Positions 33,901-43,774 of a stretch of DNA of 64,000 nt are shown here, piece after piece. The notes below the pieces were generated by a model. That model did not search any database, was not told the DNA's origin, and was given only the letters and a program-made list of their open reading frames with translations. Position numbers and translations under genes: made by a program. Source of the DNA: Tigriopus japonicus. Taxonomy: Eukaryota; Arthropoda; Copepoda; Harpacticoida; Harpacticidae. The DNA is taken from NCBI GenBank assembly GCA_010645155.1, contig CM021312.1:714492-778491 (forward strand). The letters run 5' to 3'. Position 1 is the stretch's first letter, and the number at the start of each line of letters is the position of its first letter.

Positions 33901-34198
33901 CGCCCATGTGGAGATTACGTTCGCGCAACACTTGTCGCGTTTCTTCGGCGTTCTTCTCGAAGAAATCCACTTGTTCGACTAAATCGTGGCAGATCTTGCA
34001 AATATGACCCGGCGGGAGAGGCGTGTCTAGCAAGAGGATCTCTTCGACTTTCTCCCCAAGGATTTTCTCGGAGGCGATGGTTCGAATCCCGCGTACATCG
34101 ACCCAATCGGCGGGCGCGCTTCCACCATTTCCGGCTTCGTGGCCGTTGACCGCGTCCGGGCGACGGGCCGGCGTCTGACAGATCAGACAGGCCACCAT
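30992..34198 (-). CDS. ZAD-type C2H2 zinc-finger protein, six exons, about 955 aa
   Basis: Likely a DNA-binding transcription regulator in the nucleus. Coding exons on the minus strand: 34198-33134, 33066-32772, 32702-32425, 32357-31482, 31410-31207 and 31141-30992 (stop TAG), total 2,868 nt. All junctions are GT-AG and phase-consistent; the first intron is only 67 bp. The N-terminus is an arthropod ZAD (C4, C7, C67, C70) that typically mediates dimerisation. It is followed by a Gly/Asp/Glu-rich acidic region with a basic patch (RRPRRRRPRR) and then about a dozen C2H2 fingers, many with unusual spacing. The last three have the classical form linked by HTDEKS/HSVEKP. The start ATG sits in a good context just after a C-rich 5' stretch. 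ZAD genes are an arthropod hallmark. Target genes cannot be told from sequence. Confidence 0.88.
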
Positions 34199-35826
34199 GA
34201 TGCTGGACGGGACAAAAGAGGCTTAAGATCTATTACGACGGACCGGTCAGGCGCTTAAAACATGACAAGGAGGCAACACGGCTTTGGCTTTTTAACCTAA
34301 CCATTTTACACCAACTTCAGTTGACTGTCCCACCCGGTATGATACCCTAAACCGCCTACTTCATTATTTCACGCTCCACTGATCCGTCATAATAGATAGT
34401 TACCCAAACGAAGTGAAGTGGGTAAGTCAATCCTTAGCGGCGCATGATGAAGCGGCTCAAACACGGGTGTCGCCGAACATGGACCGAATGCGAAATCGAC
34501 CCAATGGGTTGGCCCACCCGATTGGATTGGATTGGCCCGGGCAAATTCGCGGGTTGGGAGTAGTTATGGCATTCGCCAGCCGATCTTGACCACCATCACC
34601 ACCACCACAACAAAAACATCAACAACAATAAGCGGGCACGGCCCGACCCAGCCCACTTTCAGCCAGCCCAACTTAACCAGCATCAGGCCCTCTTGTTTTG
34701 GTCCGCAAAAAGAGGGCTAAAGGCGGGGTGACCGAAAATCTGGGGTCAATGAATCTTTGAAAACCTTCGAGAGATCTTGATGCCAATGCCACGAGTTTAG
34801 ACGCTTTTTGAAATGAGTTGTTGTTCCGTTGCCGTTTCACAACATTCCTCTTTTATTTTATTTTCGTAAAAAAAACATGAGATTAGAACATACTTTGAAA
34901 TAATGAGGTGATGCACGTTTCCGCAACATGCACTTAAAGTTCATCAATTCAAAAGCTATCGTGTCATGGGACACACGTTTTGCGCTTTTTTGGTGTGCAT
35001 GGCTATTGAATAAAGACGGGGAAAACAATTGCCAGTCAAATCCAAACGATTCTTGTTGACTTTGGAATCACGCTGTCCATTTGGGTCAGAAAAGTGTACC
35101 GTGACTGGCCGAGCCACGGAGATGGTTGGGCGAAGTAGAACCACAGATCATAAAATGACGAGATGTCACCTGGGTTGACGCTATCGGTGAGAGAAAAAGT
35201 GGACAACTTGGCCCAGTTGCGCTAGTTTCAAATATCTGAGGGTGACCGCATGCTCAGAACAAAAGATAATATATAATGATTATATATTATATATAAAGAA
35301 TTCAATAAAAGCTAGACCCCCGATTGTGCGAGAAAAAAGTGGATAACTTTGCTTCATCGGCTGGAAAGTAACGCTACACCCTAAAATGGTGGGAATTTCG
35401 AACTTTTCAAAAACTTGCCGCCTTGGCCAAATCCTGAACAAACTTGTACGGTATGTAATTTGTTTGTAACACAATCAGGCATCGTTAATTCTGAGCACGC
35501 GTTCGCCCTGAGATTTTGAAGCTAGCGCAGCTGAGCCCACTTGTCTCTCGCGGATGGAACGGGCCAAAACGACATCTAGTCACTATACGATCCGTGGTCT
35601 AGAGCGTACGGCCGGGGACTCGGTCGCCTAGAGGGCGCTCCTATCTTTGTTATGATTTGTCGTTGCTGTCGATCTCTCTCTCTCAGTGCAATTCACAACA
35701 CACGTGGACCGCCTCTTCAAGCGCTCACATGCACCTCATTCCGCAATCCACTTATTCGGGTTAAATAGATTAGGCGCGATTCATCGATTGGATTGACTGA
35801 GCATCGCGGTTCGTCTCGGTGCTAGA
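34199..35826. promoter_or_regulatory. Shared upstream region of the zinc-finger gene and DIS3
   Basis: About 1.6 kb between two divergent starts. It contains ACC/ACA-rich simple repeats (34589-34632) and an AT-only palindromic tract (35267-35296, TATATTATATATAA-like). The stretch nearest DIS3 holds a CT run (35672-35686). No gene seen; promoter function is inferred from position. Confidence 0.4.
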
Positions 35827-38800
35827 ATGTTGGCGCACAAGACCTTTCTCAAGAAGACCCGACGGGGCAAGATCCTGAAAGTGGTGCGCGAGCATTACCT
35901 GCGCCAGGATTTGCATTGCGGGTGGAAAGCCTGTGAGCCTTGCCAAACGGCCGCCGCGCCCCCTTCGCCCGTGGATCAAGACGATGACCACGATCGAGTC
36001 GTCGGTTCTGGCTTGAACGCGCCCCTCATGAAATCCGAGCGTGGGAGTCCCAGTAATGAAGTGGCCGAAGCCCATCTTCTCGTTTTCGATACCAACGTGG
36101 TTTTGGACCAGATCGACGCATTGGAAGCCGGCGATTGGGGCAATGTGATCCTCTTGCAAACGGTGGTGCAAGAGGTCCGTCATCGATCCTCGCCAGTTTA
36201 TAAACGACTCAAGGATTTGTTGGCCCATCCCGGCAAACGCTTCTATTTGTTCATCAACGAGCATCACGTACAAACTTACGTAGCTCGACGCCCCGGAGAA
36301 ACGCCCAATGACCACAATGATCGGGCCATTCGACGCGCCGCCCTCTGGTACAAAGAACATTTAGGTTTAGCCGTAGTGCTACTCACGCAAGATGCGGAAA
36401 ATCGACAAAAAGCGAAAGCCCAAGGCTTGGTCGCCTTGCCCGTCGAGACTTATGTTCGCGGTATGGTCGAGCAGCCCGAATTGATGGATAAATTAGCCTC
36501 ACGCCAAGATCAATCGAGCACGCCGGGCCTCAAGCCTCTCTTTGCCGAGCATTTGGCCCCCGCCGCAATCAATCGAGGCGTCAAAAGCGGTCAATTATTG
36601 GTGGGTGTGTTCTACCTTAGTCGCACCAATTATACCGAAGCTTCCATCCTCGTTGAAGGTCGTGATCAACCCGTGCTGATTCAAGGGATAGCCCATCAAA
36701 ATCGCGCCCTGGACGGCGACCGCGTAGCTCTCGAGCTCCTGCCTGAGAAAGAATGGCGCTGTGAGTCCGAAATTGTGCTCGAAGATGACGGTCAAGATCC
36801 GGGGGACACGTTGACCGAGGTAAAAACCGGGCCCGGCTCCGACGGTTCTTCCCGACAAGTTCAACCCACGGGGCGCGTGGTTGGAATCGTTCAACGCAAG
36901 CGTCGCCAATATTGCGGCGTGCTTCTACCCAGTCCCGTTCCGAATGCCACGCGGCATTTATTTGTTCCCGCTGAAAAGAAGATCCCGCGTGTCCGCATCG
37001 AGACGCGTCAAGTACAACGGTTGACCGGTCAACGCATCATTGTCACCATTGATGCCTGGCCCCGACATTCGCGATATCCTCAGGGCCACTTTGTCCGGGC
37101 ACTTGGACCCATTGGCGACAAGGCTACGGAGAATGAAGTCTTACTCTTGGAACACGACATCCCTCACTCGAAATTTTCCGAGGCCGTTCTGGCCTGTCTG
37201 CCCGAATTACCCTGGAGCATCACGCCTCAGGATGAATCGGAACGCGTTGATTGTCGACATCTGGATATTTGCTCCGTTGATCCTCCGGGTTGTACCGATA
37301 TCGACGATGCCCTGCATTGCATTAAATTGCCCAACGGCAATTTTGAAGTAGGTGTCCACATTGCTGATGTGTCGCATTTCATCCGTCCAAATACGCCTAT
37401 TGACTTGGAGGCATCTAATCGGAGCACAACGGTCTATTTAACAGACCGACGGATTGACATGGTTCCGGCTTTGCTCTCATCCAATTTGTGTTCGCTTAGA
37501 GGAGGCGTGGAACGATTCGCATTCTCATGTGTGTGGGAAATGGATTCGGAGGCTCGCATCATTGAGACCAAATTCCATAAGAGCATCATCAAATCACGAG
37601 CGGCTCTGACCTATGAGCAAGCTCAAGATCGAATCGACGATCCATCGGATGAGACACCCGTCACCCAAAGTCTGCGGCACTTAATGTCGTTAGCCAAGAT
37701 TTTGAAACAACGTCGCCTCGATCAAGGTGCTCTCGTTCTGGCCTCGTCGGAGGTGCGCTTCACGGTAGATAGCGAGACTGCCGATCCCATTGACGTACAA
37801 GTCAAGCAAATGCGCGACACCAATTCAATGGTGGAAGAATTCATGTTAGCCGCCAATATTTCTTCAGCTCAGAGGATCTTTCAAGAGTTCCCAGATTGCG
37901 CCATGCTCCGCCGTCATCCCGCTCCTCCGCCCTCGAATTTTGACCCATTGGTTAAGGCCGGCAAACGGCAAGGCTACGAGATCAAAGTAGATTCCGGGAA
38001 GGCCTTGGCCGATTCGTTGAACTCTGCCACCGACGGCAAAAACGCTTACTTCAACACCATGCTTCGAATGATTGCCACCCGTTGCATGATGCAGGCAGTG
38101 TACTTCGCATCTGGCACCATCGAAGAGCCACTTTTTCAACACTACGGGTTGGCCTGTCCAATTTACACACATTTCACGTCCCCGATCCGTCGATACGCTG
38201 ATGTGATAGTTCATCGACTTCTAGCCGCCAGTATTGGCGCCGATTCTACCTATCCGGCTTTGCTGGACAAGAAGTCGACCCAGAAAATCGCCAATAATAT
38301 CAATTACCGACATCGAATGGCCCAATATGCGAGTCGAGCCTCGGTCAATCTCCACACCCATATGTTCTTCCGCAACAAGAAGCGAGATGAGATTGGTTAT
38401 GTATTATTTGTGCGGCAGAATGCAATCCAGGTGCTAATTCCCAAATACGGCCTTGAAGGCACTTTGTTCTTGCGCTCCGATTCGGAAAAATCGATTTCGT
38501 TCCATTTTGATGAGGAAGAGCCAAGTCAAAGTTGCGGAGATGTGACTATCCGACTCTTTCAAAAGCTCAAGGTGCAAATGACCCTTGATTCATCCAATGT
38601 TCAACATGAAAAATTGGTGCTCAAATTGGTGGACCCGCACATTCCCGGATTCTCCGTCGATGCTGTCCCCGATGAAGACGAAGTTGAAGTGAAGGAAGAA
38701 ATCAGCTCCAGTCCAAACCTGGATACGACCCCTGTTACAAAGATCGAGCTTGGTGCGAAATCTTCCCGAAAGCGAGCTTCACCTCAGAATCCTACATCGA

Positions 38801-38832
38801 CACCCAAAACAAAAAGGGGAAAAAAGTCTTAA
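35827..38832 (+). CDS. DIS3: DIS3/RRP44 exosome 3'-5' exoribonuclease and endonuclease, 1001 aa
   Basis: Catalytic subunit of the RNA exosome, degrading and trimming RNA in nucleus and cytoplasm. A single uninterrupted exon. Order of domains: CR3 cysteines (C31-x4-C36-x2-C39), PIN endonuclease from about 84 (D88 and E116 among its acidic residues), two cold-shock domains (about 240-470), RNB exonuclease with the four-Asp cluster D485, D491, D493, D494 in DPPGCTDIDDALH and the later 'HFTSPIRRYADVIVHR', and an S1 domain from about 855. A Lys/Arg-rich tail ('KTKRGKKS') may be a nuclear signal. Animal DIS3 is about 950-1000 residues, so this is full length with all key residues kept. Poly(A) signal at 38853-38858. 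It converges on ATP5F1E. Confidence 0.97.
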   Translation: MLAHKTFLKKTRRGKILKVVREHYLRQDLHCGWKACEPCQTAAAPPSPVDQDDDHDRVVGSGLNAPLMKSERGSPSNEVAEAHLLVFDTNVVLDQIDALEAGDWGNVILLQTVVQEVRHRSSPVYKRLKDLLAHPGKRFYLFINEHHVQTYVARRPGETPNDHNDRAIRRAALWYKEHLGLAVVLLTQDAENRQKAKAQGLVALPVETYVRGMVEQPELMDKLASRQDQSSTPGLKPLFAEHLAPAAINRGVKSGQLLVGVFYLSRTNYTEASILVEGRDQPVLIQGIAHQNRALDGDRVALELLPEKEWRCESEIVLEDDGQDPGDTLTEVKTGPGSDGSSRQVQPTGRVVGIVQRKRRQYCGVLLPSPVPNATRHLFVPAEKKIPRVRIETRQVQRLTGQRIIVTIDAWPRHSRYPQGHFVRALGPIGDKATENEVLLLEHDIPHSKFSEAVLACLPELPWSITPQDESERVDCRHLDICSVDPPGCTDIDDALHCIKLPNGNFEVGVHIADVSHFIRPNTPIDLEASNRSTTVYLTDRRIDMVPALLSSNLCSLRGGVERFAFSCVWEMDSEARIIETKFHKSIIKSRAALTYEQAQDRIDDPSDETPVTQSLRHLMSLAKILKQRRLDQGALVLASSEVRFTVDSETADPIDVQVKQMRDTNSMVEEFMLAANISSAQRIFQEFPDCAMLRRHPAPPPSNFDPLVKAGKRQGYEIKVDSGKALADSLNSATDGKNAYFNTMLRMIATRCMMQAVYFASGTIEEPLFQHYGLACPIYTHFTSPIRRYADVIVHRLLAASIGADSTYPALLDKKSTQKIANNINYRHRMAQYASRASVNLHTHMFFRNKKRDEIGYVLFVRQNAIQVLIPKYGLEGTLFLRSDSEKSISFHFDEEEPSQSCGDVTIRLFQKLKVQMTLDSSNVQHEKLVLKLVDPHIPGFSVDAVPDEDEVEVKEEISSSPNLDTTPVTKIELGAKSSRKRASPQNPTSTPKTKRGKKS

Positions 38833-39035
38833 CCGTTGTTTTTGATTCAGGAAATAAAACACGGGATGCCTGCAAAGTGGTGTCATGTTAAAAAGCCCGT
38901 TTGCATTTTATTCAAACAGGATTAGATAGCTTCGACTACATGGTACTTTTGAAATTGAGAAGAAATGGATCGGGCGGTTGTAGGTTTTCCATCCGCCATT
39001 GAAGCTGAGCCATCAGGGTGGAAAACTTTGTCCCC

Positions 39036-42000
39036 TTAGATAGCCTTGGCGACCCATCCTGAAATTAGTAGAAATCGAGTGTTAGCAAACGAGTAGCAGT
39101 GTCAAGACTATGATGGGCAAAAGTCGGTTAAACGAGCCCATGGAATTTAGTAAACCGTTGATATTCGCCAAGACCAAGTTTGGCTCAGTATCACGGTCCA
39201 CCGTTTCTCATTCTTTTGTAGCCCGTTGAATCGTCAGAAGTCGCGAATGCGACTCATTAGTTAGTCCAAAAAAACGAGATGCGTTAGAAAAAAAAGAAGA
39301 CAAAGAATTCGGATTTACCCTACGCTAAAAGTGTTCATATGCATGTCACAACAACCACCTTACGGCAGATCGCCCGGGCGTTCTGGAGGAGACATAGACA
39401 CGGCTAAATTCAATTAGCCCTTGAAGCCTGTCAAAGGAGGGAAAACATATTATTCTGGCTGCGCTAAACCAACCGACCGTGAAATAAGCATAAAAAAAGA
39501 AAATAGTAAAGAATGTTGGTAACATTAACAGACGACTTACCTTCCGGCTTGCCATTGACCCATTTCTTGAACTTGATGGATGCGCTTTCCCGTTTGGCCG
39601 CATCGGCTTTCAGGTCCTTTTTGAGACTTTGTCGGACAACCCGAGCGGCAATATTAGAATACTGCACATAGCTAGAATAAAAGGACATTTGATAAGTCGG
39701 CTTTAAAACCACTCGGCATAAATCATAGGCATATTTCAGACCAATAAGTTATTGTGTTGTGGGTTCTTGCCGAATCTCGTATGCGTTCACGCTATTTCAA
39801 TCATGGGTCGCTTCAACAACTCAAATGTTAGATCTCATGTTAAAAAACATGAGGTCCTCGTTCAACTTCTGACATGAGTTACCACAATCTTTAAGCCAGC
39901 CCTTCCTTTAGCACTCGTGCCCACCTCAGCATTGTATCAAATGTTTGCCATTCAAAATGCTTTGAGGTTTGGAGACAGTTGCCATCGCCCGTCATTTCAG
40001 CATTTTTTACGCAAGGACGACAAGTCATCATTTGGAGCTTCGGCTTCATTAACGGCAACTTTTTTTCATTGACAATGGTTGGAGGGCACTTTAATCAAAT
40101 GATGTCCTTTGGTGATCTCACATTTTACCTGTCTTTTTGTCCAAGCTGCTTAGTGCAATTCCATTTTTTTGCCTTTATAGCTTATTAAATTCCAAAATCT
40201 CGAGGTAATATATCACATATTCTTTAACATTCACTGGTTGTTTTTTTTTAAATTTTGTTTGTTCCTCGCTACGGATTTTGTAAAGGTGAAAGTAATAAAG
40301 ATACTAAAATATGATGTACAGTTGCTATGAAGAGGGATTGTAGAATTCTTGAAAAGAATAAATCCCCAAAGTTGGCAATCATTGAAAATTTCCAAAGAAA
40401 ATAATTCAACCCGGTTCAACCTTTAAACGAACTCTAAAAACCAAATCTTCTCAATATTTGTGTCTCTCCACCTTATATTATTGCAACGCCATGCTTTTCC
40501 GACCAGATCCCATCAAGCTCACCATAAAACCAACCCACTTTAATTTCTTGAAGTCCTCTCGGGGCAGCTCAAGACGATCCGAGTCCCTCCCAACTGATGG
40601 AATCGATGACTGTTCAGTGTTGCCAGATGCTGGGTAATTAGCTAGGGCTGAATATTTTAGGTTAACTTTTTAGACAAAGAGTAAAAGTGGTTGAGCAGAG
40701 AAAGGGGCAGCGAAAAATTTATTTGTATTGGGGGATAGTGGCAGAAAATGGCAGTAAAGAAAAGTTTGTGACAGTGATGTTTGTAAAGTGGCAGATCATG
40801 GTATAAAGTTGTAGAGTAAAGTAAAAAATCGACCAAAAACCGAGATTGTAAATTTTCACCTTAAAAACGAGATCCGATCTAAAAACCGAGATCCAAAAAG
40901 TTTTCTTTCTAAAACAACGAGATGTAAAATTTTCGACCTAAAAAAAGAGATTCAAAAATTTCGACCTAAAACCGATATGAAATAATTGAAAACAAGAAAA
41001 TTGCCGCTCAAAAGTGGCATGATATGGCGGTATGTAACCTCAAAAATGGCAGTGAGCACCCGTAATTACCAGTATTTCAAACGACAATTGCGAGTGTCGG
41101 CCTGAAACCAAATGCTAACGCTGATTTGGCATGTTGGGGGGATGAAAAGCATTGAGCTCTCACTCCTTTCTTCCTTTGTTTTATTTTCAAAGGCAATGGG
41201 GTAAGGAATCTTATTGTGCAAATGACTTTGGGCTAAGAAAAAAGTTATTATTAGGTTGAAAACTCCATTTTAGGTTAAAATTGCCCAAAAATGCGTTTTA
41301 GGTTAAAACCTAGGTTTTTATGTAAAACCAAAAATATTCCGCCCTAGTAATTACCCATTTCTGGGGTAATTTCGACATAAATTGAGTTACGTATTTGGCC
41401 ATTGGGTATTACGCAAAACTCTAAAATCTGGGTTAATTTGCTTCATATTTGTGAAAACGTGAAATTCCCGCATTTTCAATAATTTTTCCCCGATAATAAA
41501 CCTTGCCCAAAGTTGAAATATTTAATTAGTATAACACTTGAAAAGAAAGGAAACCAAGTTCCTTCAAACCGCCTCGAGTTAAAAAGTGGCATTTTTTTGT
41601 CCAAATCTAGTTTTTGGGCAAAGAAACTTTGCGTTAGAAAAATAGAATGTATTAAAATTGGTTCTTCTCAAGCGTCTTTGTGTAGTGATTTAAATATTTT
41701 TTGTTGTCCAAGATTTGCGAAAGTTTTCAACCCCAAAATTCTAGTTTACTTCTTGTATTAGCTACATATTTCCCAAAAAGGTGTCTTCCTCTTTCAAAAT
41801 CATCTAAGTAATTTGCAGGTCCAAGGTACAATACTAAAATTTGGTGTCTACCAGACATAAATATTACAAAAACGGGAAAAAATCGACAAATTTAAGTTCT
41901 TTCTTAGCATTGAGAGAATGCTTCTGCCAATTATTTTTGAGGCAATAAATCGGATTTTGTTTTAAGAAATACAAGGATTTACTAAAATCATAAAATGTTC

Positions 42001-42540
42001 TTGAAACCATTAACGAAAAAACGGTGATTTTGCTTTAAATTCGGAAGAACTTGCCCAAAAATCTAAAATCTGCAGAAAATGCCAACATATCTAAAAGAAA
42101 TGTTCGTTTGTTTTCTTACACATTTTTGGCCACTTTGTCATGGTGGATAGTTTGTCGACGCCTTCTCTGTGTGTTTGTTAGATTATTTTGTATCTATGGG
42201 CAGTCCAAATGTTGGGGTAATTTTACCCTCGTTTATCCAAATAACCCAGAATGGGCCCCAAGACAATTAATATTGTATCAACCTTATATATCTGTATCCA
42301 ATGAGAGATCTTCTCGCAGTAAAACATTATTATCAAAATGGGTAATTGTGTAACATGGAGAAATTTTCGGGGTAATTTCTGACGTAATTTACGACTTTTC
42401 TGGGGTATTTCCGAAAAAAAATCTGGCACCACTGTGTGTTTTCATAATCGGGGTCAGACAGCCTTAAACTCAATGATAAGTCTGGCAGTAAAAACCTCAC
42501 TCGATACTCACTTGAGTCCGGCTTGTCTCCAGAAAGTCAT
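39036..42540 (-). CDS. ATP5F1E: Mitochondrial ATP synthase epsilon subunit, three exons, 60 aa
   Basis: Small central-stalk subunit of F1 (the orthologue of Drosophila stunted), imported to the matrix. Coding exons on the minus strand: 42540-42512 (MTFWRQAGL), 39671-39541 ('YVQYSNIAARVVRQSLKKDL' onward to 'VNGKPE') and 39058-39036 (ending WVAKAI, stop TAA). Phases 2 and 1 match; all splice sites are GT-AG. The length (60) and the W-R-x-A-G, Y-x-Q-Y-S-N-I-A-A-R and K-F-x-x-W motifs fit the family. The first intron is 2,840 bp and contains a hAT-like element. The 23-nt last exon is the least certain part. A poly(A) signal on the minus strand is at 38912-38907, about 50 bp from that of DIS3, so the two transcripts end almost on top of each other. 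Confidence 0.9.
40643..41346. mobile_element. hAT-like non-autonomous element in ATP5F1E intron 1
   Basis: Terminal repeats TAGGGCTGAATATTTTAGG and, reverse complement of the right end, TAGGGCGGAATATTTTTGG. Flanks GTAATTAGC (40634-40642) and GTAATTAC (41347-41354) are an 8-bp duplication with one extra base. The interior has TGGCAG words (a little over one unit of the 50-bp satellite), repeated CCTAAAAACGAGAT words, and AGGTTAAAA words near the right end. 704 bp, non-coding. Confidence 0.85.
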
Positions 42541-42946
42541 GATGAATTTGAAGAAGTTGGTTGGTTGATTGATTGGTTGGTTGGCGATCCAAATCAAGTC
42601 AAAAGCTCCTTCCTTCTTGTATGCACTGACTGCTGCCAATCTTCAGCCCGATCCTCAGTGAGTGAGCGTGAGTGAGTGAGAAGGAACGAACAATGGAGTT
42701 CACCAAAGCAACAACAACCAACGTGTGAAAGGTGACTGTGAAAAAAACAATCGTATGAGCAAAGCAAGTGGTAAAACGAATGATTATAGGAACGAGTTTT
42801 TGATTTCTGACAGCCATGCGGTAAAAATTGTTGCATGAAACTAGTTGGATACGAGCATAGGGCTTATTCAATGTAAAAATGAATTTTGACCCATTTGCTC
42901 GGAGCTCGGCCAATCCTGAAAATAGTCACCTTATGCGCCAGAGAAT
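42541..42946. promoter_or_regulatory. Upstream region of ATP5F1E (possibly bidirectional)
   Basis: About 400 bp between the ATP5F1E start and the first ATG of a weak candidate gene on the other strand. It contains TTGG(A)TTGATTGG repeats (42557-42585) and GAGTGAGTGAG repeats (42659-42682). No TATA box seen. Confidence 0.35.
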
Positions 42947-43545
42947 ATGGCGAACAATTCAAAGGGAGACGAACGTGAACGAGTGCCTGATTTCCAATCT
43001 CAAAGAAAGCCAGGGTCGTCGCTCAATCTCGGAGATTTTGGACCGAATTTTTCCTTGCCAATTAGTGGGGCAATGAGGTTACGGGTCAATGCTTCTGAGT
43101 CACTTAAGCTCTATTATTTTAAACTTTCTTCGACCAATATGTGTGTTGTTACCTCGTCACTCTTTAGTTCTAACAATGGGCAGGAACAATGAAAGCTTTA
43201 ACAAACCACACTGTTATAATAAAACTGGCGGACCTAGTTAGCTTGTCTTTAAACTGCAACTTTCCGTAACAGATGCTGAAAATTGATTTCTTCCACGGCC
43301 TATGCAGTCACCCTCTGGTTCAAATGATAAGCCCCACAGAGGTCCCAGAATGGAGATTACTGATGAGAACAAGCTGCAGCTTGAAGACGAGCAACAATTT
43401 TCAGCTGTACTTGAAAGCTTGCAATCAGTTTCAAGCACATTCACCCAATGTCAGGTTTGCCAGTTAAACTTCAATTTGTTGGCCACCAGAAAAGGAGAAA
43501 AATGGTTGCACTCAAGTTTCACAAAGCATGCTTCATTTGGCCCCT
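42947..43545 (+). CDS. Candidate small gene of unknown function (tentative)
   Basis: Two stretches look coding: 42947 onward ('MANNSKGDERERVPDFQSQR', then 'SSLNLGDFGPNFSLPIS') and 43309 onward, after an acceptor-like TATGCAG, with 'ENKLQLEDEQQFSAVLESL'. A junction is not clear: the good-looking donor at 43078 is out of phase, while an in-phase one at 43085 (GTCAAT) is poor. The position, divergent from ATP5F1E, is what one would expect of a gene using a shared promoter. No domain is recognised. It may be spurious. Confidence 0.25.
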
Positions 43546-43774
43546 AAGAAGGTAAATATCTTGACAAATCTAAACAAAAATTGGCAAATTCTGTAACAGG
43601 ATAGGAGTTTTTGGTTCAATTTATAGATCAGGCAAAAGGATCACGAATAGCTTGCCAACCCTGCAATCAACTGTAGGTCCTCTGAGCTTTGTGTCTTGAA
43701 ACCTTGAATGCTTGGTTTGGTTTGAGGCAGCTGAAATGGAAACAAGCCCAGCTTGAAAAATTGAAGTGCTTGAT

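Noticed and set aside
35770..36360. 196-codon minus-strand ORF in DIS3
   Set aside because: Antisense of a strongly conserved coding region.
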